Assembly: GCA_946541435.1 (NCBI GenBank)
Contig: CAMNJK010000019.1
Span: 1 to 13,259, forward strand
DNA: 13,259 nucleotides
Direction: 5' to 3'
Source: an uncultured Bacillota bacterium
GTDB taxonomy: Bacteria; Bacillota; Clostridia; Peptostreptococcales; Anaerovoracaceae
The notes beneath the pieces are model-generated. The model had not been told where the DNA came from. It saw nothing but the letters and a program-made list of their open reading frames with translations, and did no database searches. The position numbers were made by a program, and so were the translations under genes. Each line of letters opens with the position of its first letter. Position 1 is the first letter of the stretch. Shown here in pieces: positions 1 through 7,851 of this stretch.

Positions 1-7
1 TTCGAGC

Positions 8-982
8 CTACTTGACTGTGATAACGACCTTGGCAGTCGTATTTGCCTCGAAATGCGTCAGATCGCCGGCAGCGGTGACCTTCACAGTAACAGTGTATTT
101 GCCCTTCTTGAGGCCCTTCTTCACTGTAATGTCACCCGTCTCACCGTCTACAGCAAACTTCTTGGCCTGCTTGCTGACCTTGCCCTTGGCGAAGGTGACC
201 GCAGCGCCGTCCATCTGGCCGCTGACAGTTACAGGAGCCGCTACTGTCTGAGCTGCTTTTTTCAGCTTCTTGGCTTTCAATGTCGCCTTGGAGCCTTCCG
301 CTGTCACGCCCTCCTGGGCTGCACCCTTGTAGAGCTTGATGGTATCCGGTCCGGTCACAAATTTATTGCCGGCAATATCCTCGGTGTCCAGAGAGCCCGA
401 AGCGCAGCGAACAGCGCCGGCAGTGGCTGTCTTCGCGTCGATCATGGTTTTCAGCTCATTGAAGACCGCTTCAACGTCTTTTTCTCCTCCCAAAGTCACT
501 TTATTGTCGCCATTGTAGTACATCTCTGTTGCGATAATGAAAGGAACGTCCACGGATGTCTCGTCCTCGATCACGACATTGTTCTCCGCATCCAGCGTTG
601 CTTTCAGATAAGTCACGCCGGCATTCAGATAAGGCAGCTGATTGCTTCTGGGCTCGAAGGTTCCTTCACAGACCTTGAGACCGGAGATTTCCGCCATGTT
701 CACTCCGTCCGACGCGATGAGCTTGGAGACCGGAACGCCCTTGGCGGCGATAACTGTCGCTCCGCTCTTACCAGTATAGAAATACGGATAGAAATCCGGC
801 TCTGCCAGAGCAGCCAGCTGCTCATCCGTATACGTTGCCACAGTCTGCTCTGTCTGATCCTGATTTACCACCTTCACGGTGATCTCTCCCGCAAATGACA
901 CTGCGGTGACCGCTGCGAAGCACACCATCATCATTGCCACCGCAATGACGATCGACAATGCTCTGTTCCTGTACTTTTTCAT
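8..982 (-). CDS. Secreted protein: SUOX-like N-terminal domain plus C-terminal Ig-like domain
   Basis: Predicted 324-residue exported protein. Residues 1-31 form a signal peptide (basic MKKYRNR, hydrophobic core, AVSFAG end). Residues 34-220 look like a degenerate sulfite-oxidase/molybdopterin-type domain and align by eye with the 515-residue protein encoded at 7848-9395: the stretch VIAAKG..VSKLIASDGVN (77-95), VPFIIATE (146-153), and R..SG..DTE....N (192-206). Residues 230-324 match the Lys-rich Ig-like repeat common at the C-terminus of clostridial surface proteins (KATLKAKKLKK, later VKKGLKKGKYTVTVKV). The start is set by AAGGAGG four bases before ATG. It follows the GLUG protein gene by 161 bases with no clear terminator between, so it may be read from the upstream operon or from its own promoter. 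No LPXTG or transmembrane tail is seen. Mature-domain cysteines C105 and C193 are not in the usual molybdenum-cofactor position. Export is confident; function is unknown, with a surface or ligand-binding role inferred. Confidence 0.85.
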   Translation of the reverse strand: MKKYRNRALSIVIAVAMMMVCFAAVTAVSFAGEITVKVVNQDQTEQTVATYTDEQLAALAEPDFYPYFYTGKSGATVIAAKGVPVSKLIASDGVNMAEISGLKVCEGTFEPRSNQLPYLNAGVTYLKATLDAENNVVIEDETSVDVPFIIATEMYYNGDNKVTLGGEKDVEAVFNELKTMIDAKTATAGAVRCASGSLDTEDIAGNKFVTGPDTIKLYKGAAQEGVTAEGSKATLKAKKLKKAAQTVAAPVTVSGQMDGAAVTFAKGKVSKQAKKFAVDGETGDITVKKGLKKGKYTVTVKVTAAGDLTHFEANTTAKVVITVK

Positions 983-1143
983 AAATCCTCCTTCTTACTT
1001 TAACCTGTATATGATGACTGATATCATAGAGTCAGTCTACTCCAGCTTTTGCTTTGCTGCAGTTGTTCCAGAAACGCGCATCTATCTTTTTGTTATTAAG
1101 CCAACATGCCGATCCGTTTTTTCGTTTCTTCCTCCTGCATCCG
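983..1143. other. Intergenic gap between GLUG protein gene and 324-residue protein gene
   Basis: AT-rich gap of 161 bases. It holds the ribosome binding site of the 324-residue protein next to position 983 and an inverted repeat at 1016-1037. I see no convincing Rho-independent terminator for the 1630-residue gene: there is no GC-rich stem followed by a T-run on the minus strand. No -35/-10 pair with standard spacing stands out either. Confidence 0.6.
1016..1037. promoter_or_regulatory. Inverted repeat upstream of the 324-residue protein gene
   Basis: The arms GACTGA and TCAGTC are separated by 10 bases (TATCATAGAG), about 35-55 bases upstream of the ATG of the secreted 324-residue protein. 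The AT-rich interior could carry promoter elements. It could be an operator or chance, because the six-base arms are short. Confidence 0.3.
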
Positions 1144-4100
1144 TCACTGCACTTTCAATGCCCCGCTGCTTCCCTTGGGTACCCAGAGATAAATGTATTT
1201 GTCCGCTGCGGATTTCTTTGTGCTGAAGCTGTTCAGCTTGCCTATATTATAGGAAACATTGTTGCCGGCGCCTTTGTAGATCACTTTCCCGCCTGCCTTC
1301 ACCGTCCGGGTCCGGCCCTTCCATCCGGCGGTACTTATTTTTTTCAGCTGATATTTCCCGGTAAAGTTGTTGCCGCTGCCGATGCACTTGCTGTCACTGT
1401 AATAGCGGATCTTATCTGACAACTTATCCTGATGGGTCCGGGTCTTCGCACTGAGGCTGCCCCCGGTGACCACCATCTTCTTCGCATAAATGGCCACATC
1501 AGTGCCGATGTACCTCTGATGACCCTTCCTGTACTGGCTTGCCTCATTGGCGTAGAAGATGGCCTGTCCTCCCGTCTGCTTATACTGGTTGACGCAGGCG
1601 GCAAAGACGTTGTTGGATTCGGATACCGCGATCAGGGAGCCGCCGGAAACCATCAGATTCCCCTTCTGGCTGCCCTTGATCTTCTTCGTCTTATAGTCAA
1701 AGGATGCTCCATAGATCATGCCGCCGTTGGTTCCCAGCCGCTCCTTCTTATAGACTTCCACGATGCCCCCGGCCACTTCCATGGTGGCCCTGTTCTCAAG
1801 GTTGACCTCGGGGCTGTCCATTGCCGCGGTGATATACAGGACGTCAGAATCGCTTGCGGCCTTGGTGAACTTCACATATCCTTTGAGATCCACCGCCGGG
1901 CAGATGATTCTGTTTCCCTTCTTATCAGTCCCGTTGCCGCCGGTATTGGTGCCGCTGATACTGTTATAGCCGCTGAATTTCAGGGTGGTTGCCGCGGATC
2001 TGGACGCGCCGCCGGCGATCTCCAGCACAGCGGCGTTCCTGCCGCTGCCCGCAAGTCTTGCCGGATCGGTCCTGACCACCATGTTCTTCAGGGTCAGTTT
2101 CGCGCCCTTCTCCACGATAAAGCGGACATTGACGAAGGGGCCGTTGGACCCGTCCAGGGTGACCGCCGCGCCGGATCTCACCGTGATGGTCCCCTTGGTC
2201 TGGGGCGCCAGGAAATAGTACCCATCATTTGAAGAAGAGATCTCCGCCGCATACCGGATTGCACCGGCGCCGTCATCTGACTTGCTGAGCTTCAGGGTCC
2301 GCTGGTCATAGACCGCCCGGACGGAGATGTTTCCTGTCCCCAGAGGACCGGACCGCCTGCTGTCCCAGTAGCTGACACCGTCATTGTCCGTCAGATCCCA
2401 ATACGCCGTATGGCCTGCCTTTGCAGCCACCTTCGACACGTCCGGAATCGCTGTGAGCCCGCCTTCCGAAGTCACGATGTTCCGGTCCGAGATATACTGA
2501 TACGCCGTTCCGCTGCCGTCCTCCGTATAGAAGGCGATGCAGTCCTTCCGGTCTGTCTTCCCGTCTGAGTTCACGTCGATCTGGCTGTTGTCCTTCACGA
2601 AGGACACATAGGCGACGCGGATCTTCTCCCGGGACACCGTCACATCGGTATCCGCCGTGATCCCGGTACCGTCAAATTCTCTGCCGTCGGTCTCGAAGAC
2701 ATACTTCCAGCCTGTCTCCCCGCAGACCGGCAGGTCCACAGCGCTTCCCGCGCGCACTGTATCCGTTCCTGTATAGGCGCCGCTGTAGGTCACCAGGCAG
2801 TCCTTGCCGCCCGCGATCCATGCCAGCTCCGGAAGATCCCCCGCCATGGCCCGGAAGGTCCCCGGGGAATTGCTCTCCAGAAGGGATGCAAAAGCTGGCG
2901 CTTTCATGTCTGCCTCCGACTTTTTCTGGGTCCTGAAGTAGGACAGGGACGGGTTCTGCGTATCTGCTTTGACCGTACCGCCCGACCTGGTGTAGGACGT
3001 GGCGGGGCTCATGTCCGCGCTGTAATAGCTTGTTTCCACCTTGTTGTAGATGCTCTCATAGAATCCGCCGGCCACAGCCCCCAGGAAGGTCTGCGATGAT
3101 GCCTCCACCCTTCCTGTGGTGAAGCAGTTCTTCATCAGGAGGTAATCCGCCCTTCCCACGATACCGCCGGTGAATGCGCCGGCGCCGGAGGCCGTTGAGG
3201 TCACATTTCCGGTATTGTAGGAATCATAGATGGCAGATGAATGCCGGTACTGGGTCTCCGTTGCCTTGGTATTGGCATAGGTGAATCCCGCAATGCCGCC
3301 GGTGCAGGCATTGGCGGAGGTCACATTTCCGCGGTTGGCGCACTGCTGCACCCTGCTGCCCAGATAGCCTGCGATGCCCCCGGCGCAGCTGGCGCCGCTG
3401 CCGGAAGCCGTGGCGGTGATCTCCGCCGTATTCCGGCATTTCAGGATGCTGCCCGCTGTATGCAGGGATTCTCCCACGATGCCGCCCACCTTCGATGTAC
3501 CGGTAACGCTTCCCCTGTTGCTGCAGGAAGTGATTTTCCCCTCCTCGGACAGCTGGGCCGCGATGCCCCCGGCCCGGTCCGCCCGGGCGGTGATCTGCGC
3601 TCTGTTCACGCAGCCGCTGATGTTGCCGCCGATCAGACTGGAAGCGATGCCCCCGGCATTGCCCGCAGATTCCACAGAACCGGTTACCGTGAGATCTTTG
3701 ATCTTCGCTTTCTTACAGTAGCCGAACAGACCGCCCACGCTGCCGGTGGACTTCACCGTCATGCCGCGGATCATATGTCCCTGTCCGTCAAATGTGCCGC
3801 TGAAGCACTTGCCGGAGGAAACACCGATGGAGGTCCATGTCCTGACGGACCCGTCATCATCGGGATTCTTCAGAGAAATATCCCCTGCCAGCTTCACCAC
3901 TGCGCCCGAGAATGTTTCCCCTCCGTTGACCATCTTTGCCAGGCCCGCCAGCTGCTGGGGCGAGCTGATGGTATAGGTCCCGTGGATGTTATCCGGGTCC
4001 TTGCACCAGCTGGTGTCCGCATAGGTGAGCCAGCTTTTGTCCTGGGTGCGTGGAGAAGCCGAGATCTGCAGACCGCCGGTCACAGACCTGCCGGCCTTGA

Positions 4101-6036
4101 GGACGCCACTGGCGCTCGTCTCCTGCGCTCCCCCTTCACTGAAGATATAGTCGAAGCTTCCGCTGTACTCCCTGCCCTGATCCTTGCAGACCGCGCCGGA
4201 TCTCAGGACCGCCTTTGCGGTCAGCACATCATTCTGGAAAATCGTATCACCGCTTGAGACCATCTGATCCTGCACGGTCCATGCCTTGCCATTCTGGTCC
4301 AGCACCGTGCCATTTTTAGATACGCCCAGCACATACTGCGGTGTATCCGCGAAGGTGACCGTCCCCCGGGCCAGGGTCAGGAAAGACCCGTCCAGGGTCA
4401 CACTGCCGCTGCCGGTCACGGTGTAATGATCTGCCCTGAGGGCAGTCTGTCCAGCGGTGAAATACTCCAGTACATTGGGAGCCGCCGCATCCGAAACCAT
4501 GGTGACCACCGTGCCAACAGGCACATCCGTCCCGGTTCCCGGCTGCAGGACTGTGGCTGCGGTGTATCCACCCGCGGGGATCTGCACCAGGATCTTCCCC
4601 TGTCCGCCGCCGCCGCCGGCGCTGACGCTGCAGCTGCCCTGCGGCATGCCATCCGCCTGCCAGAAAAGGATGGGATAGCCGTAGTTGATACCGCTCCTGC
4701 CAGCCACGAACACATCGCCCGCGCCCGCATTGATCTCATCCAGGAAAGCTGCGCTCTTCATGGTTCCCTGATCTACCGCGTAGGTGTTGACCACCAGATC
4801 GATGCCGTTTCCGAAATAGTATCCGTTGATGGTAGTCTCTTCCCTGCTGTCGGTCCATGTGCCGTTCAGGCTGTAGCAGTTGTCCACCACATAGCTGCCG
4901 CCGAAGTGGCTGCCGATGCCCTCGCTCAGGGTCTCTTCATTGGGCACATAGATCTTCCCGCAGTTATAGCAGTTATAGATATTGAAGGTGTTGGAACCCG
5001 CGATGCCGCCTGTGGGGCAGCCATTGGATGTTGAATAGATGTAGCCCGCATTGTAGCAGCCCCGGATGGTTCCTTCCCCGTCCGTGGCGCCGATGATGCC
5101 GCCGGTCCCCTTGTGGTCTGTGGTCTTCAGCGTTGTGAAATTGGCGCAGTTCTCGATGACCGCGCTTCCCGCCCGGCCTACGATGCCGCCCACCATCCGG
5201 TTGGCGTAGATGTAACCGTGGAATGACGCGCTGTCGCTGCTGTTGCCCACGCAGAGATTTCTGACTGTCGCTGTCCAGCCTTTGAGGATCTCTTCCTTGA
5301 CAGCGCTCTCCGGCTGGGCGCTGTGCCCGTACTTGTACAGGGGATCGTCGTAGAGATCTCCCAGACAGCCGATGAAGCCGACGCCCTGGCTCCACATATA
5401 ATTGCCGCCGGACTGCCGGTCGCAGAAAAGGTTATTGATCGTATGACCGCCGCCGTCAAGGCAGCCGTTGAAGGCGGAATCGACGATGATGGTCAGTTTT
5501 CCCGGATCCGCCGGGAAACGTCCGCCGATGGGCATCCAGTTGGGTCCGGATGCCTTATCGTTCTTATAGGTCCCGCCCAGATCGATATCGCTGGTCAGAT
5601 GGATTGTCTTGCCGGCGAAATCATATTTCTGGTTCCCGATATAGAGCGTATAATCCGTGACGCCGCTGCCGCCGCCCTCTGTCTTGATATGGGTAGGCTT
5701 TTTGGTCCAGAAGCTCTCCGCCGTCAGGCCGGATACGGTCTTCCCGTCATCTTCCGCTCCGTCCGTCACCGCTGCCACCGTGCTGCTGACACTGCTCTTT
5801 TCCGGAAATTGATCAGCATCCAGGCGTCCGTTGACCATGTAGGCCAGGCCGGCCAGCTGGGACGGTGTGCTGATATAGTAGTCCGCCGTATCCAGGGGCT
5901 GCTCCGTATACCAGGACACATCCACGGATCCGTCCCAGACCTGGGATGACGTGCTGCCCTTCTCCGCCGCAAAAGCCGGCGCTGCCAGGGCCGTCACTGC
6001 CAGCATCACGATCAGACCGATCAGTTTCTTCTTCAT
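1144..6036 (-). CDS. Large secreted GLUG-repeat surface protein with dockerin-like Ca loop and beta-helix region
   Basis: Predicted 1630-residue exported protein. The signal peptide is residues 1-23 (MKKKLIGLIV...APAFAA). Two copies of an entry motif, Y.IS.P.QLAGLA.MVNG, occur at residues 54-70 and 688-705. Each is followed by a GTFDGQGH-like segment and Gly/Cys-rich GLUG repeats (about 281-390 and 767-990). InlB B-repeat-like sequence lies near 1080-1145 (KYVFETDGREFDGTGITADTDVTV). An EF-hand/dockerin-type loop DVNSDGKTDRKD sits at 1154-1165. From about 1270 onward the sequence has the Gly/Val/Asn pattern of a parallel beta-helix. The ribosome binding site AAGGAGG overlaps the stop codon of the upstream ATPase gene, so it is translated as part of the transporter operon. 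No LPXTG or C-terminal transmembrane anchor is visible. Such proteins are known as clostridial surface proteins; a capture, adhesion or scaffold role for the neighbouring importer is inferred. Secretion and family are confident, molecular function unknown. Confidence 0.92.
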   Translation of the reverse strand: MKKKLIGLIVMLAVTALAAPAFAAEKGSTSSQVWDGSVDVSWYTEQPLDTADYYISTPSQLAGLAYMVNGRLDADQFPEKSSVSSTVAAVTDGAEDDGKTVSGLTAESFWTKKPTHIKTEGGGSGVTDYTLYIGNQKYDFAGKTIHLTSDIDLGGTYKNDKASGPNWMPIGGRFPADPGKLTIIVDSAFNGCLDGGGHTINNLFCDRQSGGNYMWSQGVGFIGCLGDLYDDPLYKYGHSAQPESAVKEEILKGWTATVRNLCVGNSSDSASFHGYIYANRMVGGIVGRAGSAVIENCANFTTLKTTDHKGTGGIIGATDGEGTIRGCYNAGYIYSTSNGCPTGGIAGSNTFNIYNCYNCGKIYVPNEETLSEGIGSHFGGSYVVDNCYSLNGTWTDSREETTINGYYFGNGIDLVVNTYAVDQGTMKSAAFLDEINAGAGDVFVAGRSGINYGYPILFWQADGMPQGSCSVSAGGGGGQGKILVQIPAGGYTAATVLQPGTGTDVPVGTVVTMVSDAAAPNVLEYFTAGQTALRADHYTVTGSGSVTLDGSFLTLARGTVTFADTPQYVLGVSKNGTVLDQNGKAWTVQDQMVSSGDTIFQNDVLTAKAVLRSGAVCKDQGREYSGSFDYIFSEGGAQETSASGVLKAGRSVTGGLQISASPRTQDKSWLTYADTSWCKDPDNIHGTYTISSPQQLAGLAKMVNGGETFSGAVVKLAGDISLKNPDDDGSVRTWTSIGVSSGKCFSGTFDGQGHMIRGMTVKSTGSVGGLFGYCKKAKIKDLTVTGSVESAGNAGGIASSLIGGNISGCVNRAQITARADRAGGIAAQLSEEGKITSCSNRGSVTGTSKVGGIVGESLHTAGSILKCRNTAEITATASGSGASCAGGIAGYLGSRVQQCANRGNVTSANACTGGIAGFTYANTKATETQYRHSSAIYDSYNTGNVTSTASGAGAFTGGIVGRADYLLMKNCFTTGRVEASSQTFLGAVAGGFYESIYNKVETSYYSADMSPATSYTRSGGTVKADTQNPSLSYFRTQKKSEADMKAPAFASLLESNSPGTFRAMAGDLPELAWIAGGKDCLVTYSGAYTGTDTVRAGSAVDLPVCGETGWKYVFETDGREFDGTGITADTDVTVSREKIRVAYVSFVKDNSQIDVNSDGKTDRKDCIAFYTEDGSGTAYQYISDRNIVTSEGGLTAIPDVSKVAAKAGHTAYWDLTDNDGVSYWDSRRSGPLGTGNISVRAVYDQRTLKLSKSDDGAGAIRYAAEISSSNDGYYFLAPQTKGTITVRSGAAVTLDGSNGPFVNVRFIVEKGAKLTLKNMVVRTDPARLAGSGRNAAVLEIAGGASRSAATTLKFSGYNSISGTNTGGNGTDKKGNRIICPAVDLKGYVKFTKAASDSDVLYITAAMDSPEVNLENRATMEVAGGIVEVYKKERLGTNGGMIYGASFDYKTKKIKGSQKGNLMVSGGSLIAVSESNNVFAACVNQYKQTGGQAIFYANEASQYRKGHQRYIGTDVAIYAKKMVVTGGSLSAKTRTHQDKLSDKIRYYSDSKCIGSGNNFTGKYQLKKISTAGWKGRTRTVKAGGKVIYKGAGNNVSYNIGKLNSFSTKKSAADKYIYLWVPKGSSGALKVQ
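2542..2577 (-). other. Single EF-hand/dockerin-type calcium loop
   Basis: Encodes DVNSDGKTDRKD (residues 1154-1165 of the GLUG protein), which fits the D.N.DG..D..D calcium-binding pattern of dockerin loops, followed by hydrophobic residues. A full dockerin has two such loops about 20-25 residues apart. No clear second loop follows, so a half dockerin or an isolated structural calcium site is more likely than a cohesin partner. Confidence 0.6.
3067..3738 (-). repeat. Second, longer GLUG repeat block of the 1630-residue protein
   Basis: Coding repeats at residues about 767-990. Units alternate GG(L/I)xG segments (VGGLFGY, AGGIASS, AGGIAAQ, VGGIVGE, AGGIAGY, TGGIAGF, TGGIVGR) with C.N.G.V-type segments (GCVNRAQI, SCSNRGSV, KCRNTAEI, QCANRGNV, DSYNTGNV). 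There are about seven recognisable units of roughly 25-35 residues, predicted to stack as a beta-solenoid. Confidence 0.75.
4867..5196 (-). repeat. First GLUG repeat block of the 1630-residue protein
   Basis: Coding repeats (residues about 281-390) with the pattern GGIVG/GGIIG/GGIAG followed by a short turn and NC.N.G-like segments (ENCANF, RGCYNAG, YNCYNCG, DNCYSLNG). This matches the GLUG motif known from IgA peptidase-type and clostridial surface proteins. It is a protein-level repeat; the DNA copies have diverged. Confidence 0.7.
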
Positions 6037-6047
6037 CAGGTTCCTCC

Positions 6048-6830
6048 TTATTTCACAGAACGGACCGGCACACAGATCCGGTTCATCGTTCCATCTGTCT
6101 CGATATCCATCATCTGTACGTTCACACCGTACAGTTTATTCATCATCTCTTCTGTCAGGACTTCCTTCGGCGGACCTGAAGCCAGCATGCAGCCGTCCTG
6201 CAGCACGAAGGCAATATCCGCGAAGAGCAGGGCCTGGGCCGGATCATGGGTGGACATGATCACGGTATAGCCAGCCTTTGCAAGACTGCGGATCCTCTCC
6301 ATGACCCTGAGCTGGTTCCCGTAATCCAGATTTGCCGTGGGCTCATCCATGATAAGGATCCGGGCGTTCTGGGCGATGGCCCGGGCCAGGAGCACCAGCT
6401 GCCGCTCTCCGCCGGAGATCCGCCCGAACCCCCGATCCCTGAGATGCAGGACCCCCAGGCCTTCCAGCACCTCCTCCGCCCGCCGGATATGCTCTTTTTT
6501 CGGGGTCTCCAGCAGCCTGAGGCCGGATGTCATCCCCATCAGCACGATATCGATCACCGCGTAGTTAAAGACCGGAATGCTGGTCTGGGGAATGTAGGCG
6601 ATCTTCCGGGCGATCTCAGGACGGCTCATGTCCTTCATGTCCTGACCGTCCAGCATCACCTTTCCCTCGTAACCGCTGAGGAATTTCAGAATGCACCTGA
6701 ACAGGGTGCTTTTACCGGCGCCGTTGGGGCCGATCAGGGCCGCCAGACTGCCCCGGTCCGCATTGAAATTCACATCCTTCAGGATCCGGGTCTCTCCATA
6801 TGAAAATGACAGATGTTCCACTCTAATCAC
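6048..6830 (-). CDS. ABC transporter ATP-binding protein, FecE/BtuD/MolC type
   Basis: Cytoplasmic ATPase (260 residues) that powers the importer formed with the permease at 6823-7851. It has Walker A GPNGAGKST (residues 34-42), Q-loop PQ near 82, signature ISGGERQ (138-144), Walker B ILIMDEP (158-164) with LDYGNQ after it, and the H-loop in STHD (H195). This is the complete set of a metal-chelate-type importer ATPase. I chose the GTG at 6830 because AGGAGG (6842-6847) lies 11 bases upstream and the protein then begins VIRVEHLSFSYG, as in relatives. An in-frame GTG at 6842 would overlap the ribosome binding site. The gene overlaps the permease gene by 8 bases, and its TAA is embedded in the ribosome binding site of the GLUG protein gene. 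The SGGERQLVLLARA and LDYGNQ features recall MolC-type ATPases, but the ATPase alone cannot define the substrate. Confidence 0.95.
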   Translation of the reverse strand: MIRVEHLSFSYGETRILKDVNFNADRGSLAALIGPNGAGKSTLFRCILKFLSGYEGKVMLDGQDMKDMSRPEIARKIAYIPQTSIPVFNYAVIDIVLMGMTSGLRLLETPKKEHIRRAEEVLEGLGVLHLRDRGFGRISGGERQLVLLARAIAQNARILIMDEPTANLDYGNQLRVMERIRSLAKAGYTVIMSTHDPAQALLFADIAFVLQDGCMLASGPPKEVLTEEMMNKLYGVNVQMMDIETDGTMNRICVPVRSVK

Positions 6831-7851
6831 CGCGGACTGCACCTCCTGTCAGAATCAGATATACGAATACCGGCGCCCCGATGAAGGATGTCAGGATGCC
6901 GATGGGGATCTCCGCGGTGGTGGCCAGCCTTGCCACATTGTCCACCACGATCAGAAAAGTCGCGCCGAACAGAATGTTGGTGGGGATCAGACGCCGGTAA
7001 TCATATCCGAAGATCATCCTGCAGAAATGGGGGATCACCAGGCCGATCCAGCCAATCACACCGCTGATGGCCACGCTGATGGATGTCAGCAGCGTCGCGC
7101 AGACAATGACAACGAACCGGAGTTTCCCGGTATCGATGCCCATGGACAGGGCTTCCTCCTCCCCCACGGTCAGCAGATTGATCCTCCAGCGCAGAAGCCA
7201 GAGGGGCACCATGCCCACCAGGATCGGGCCGATGGCAAAGATCACATCCTGGGGCTGGATGGATACCAGACTTCCCATCAGCCAGTAGGTGATGGCAGGA
7301 AGCTGAGAATCCGTGTCTGCGATCAGCTTGACGAAGGAAGTGATGGATCCGAACAGGGAACTGATCAGCATGCCTGCCAGGATCATGGCCAGCACCGGAT
7401 TGATCCGGCTGACGCGGCTGATGCCGTAGGCCAGAAACACCGCGCCCAGTCCGAACAGAAAGGCCATGAAAGAAATGGTGTAATAGGACATGCCCAGAAC
7501 GATGGCAATGGCCGCGCCGCAGCCCGCCCCGTTGGACGCGCCCAGGACCCCCGGAGAAACCATGGGGTTCTGAAACATTCCCTGATAGGAAACGCCTGCC
7601 ACCGCCAGAGAGGCGCCGATGAGACCCGCGGCGCATACCCGGGGAAGCCTGATCTGGAACACTACATTCTCCGCCGCGTCCGGCCAGGTCTGCTGCATGT
7701 CCACGAAACGGGACAGGAGGATCCGGACCAGTTCGTCCGGCATGATGGGATACTTTCCCAGCATGAAGGACCCAAAAAACACCACGATAAAACAGGCCGC
7801 CAGGATGATGAATTTTCTTCTGAAATTGTTCCCTTCCGCCTTCTGTCTCAT
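6823..7851 (-). CDS. FecCD-family ABC transporter permease
   Basis: Polytopic inner-membrane subunit of a BtuCDF/FecBCD-type importer (342 residues, usual length for the family). The first membrane segment is near residues 13-32. Family landmarks are RLPRVCAAGLIGASLAVAG (68-86), QNPMVSPGVLGASNGAG (94-110), GWIGLVIPH (267-275) with R278 and GYDYRRLIP (282-290), and EIPIGILTSFIGAPVFVYL near the C-terminus. The start at 7851 is supported by AGGAGG five bases upstream and by a 4-base ATGA overlap with the stop of the upstream gene. The open frame extends upstream to 7959, but that stretch is the overlapping gene read in another frame. Only one permease gene is present, so a homodimer is expected. 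Substrate not shown by sequence; molybdate or tungstate is suggested only by the fdhD neighbourhood. Confidence 0.95.
   Translation of the reverse strand: MRQKAEGNNFRRKFIILAACFIVVFFGSFMLGKYPIMPDELVRILLSRFVDMQQTWPDAAENVVFQIRLPRVCAAGLIGASLAVAGVSYQGMFQNPMVSPGVLGASNGAGCGAAIAIVLGMSYYTISFMAFLFGLGAVFLAYGISRVSRINPVLAMILAGMLISSLFGSITSFVKLIADTDSQLPAITYWLMGSLVSIQPQDVIFAIGPILVGMVPLWLLRWRINLLTVGEEEALSMGIDTGKLRFVVIVCATLLTSISVAISGVIGWIGLVIPHFCRMIFGYDYRRLIPTNILFGATFLIVVDNVARLATTAEIPIGILTSFIGAPVFVYLILTGGAVRGD
6842..6847 (-). promoter_or_regulatory. Ribosome binding site for the ATPase gene
   Basis: AGGAGG on the minus strand. The upstream GTG at 6842 overlaps it and cannot be served by it. The GTG at 6830, 11 bases downstream, can, so this site decides the start choice. 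It lies inside the 3' end of the permease gene. Confidence 0.6.

Noticed and set aside
1096..1140. Possible 14-residue minus-strand peptide (MQEEETKKRIGMLA) just after the GLUG protein gene
   Set aside because: It has no ribosome binding site, is too short to judge by composition, and has no supporting context.
3241..4257. Plus-strand open frame of 338 codons inside the GLUG protein gene
   Set aside because: Antisense to GLUG repeats; its Gly/Ala/Arg-rich translation reflects repeat codons read backwards.
3067..5196. CRISPR-like or tandem DNA repeat array
   Set aside because: The repeated pattern is in the protein (GLUG units). The DNA copies are diverged, in frame, and without identical repeats or spacers.
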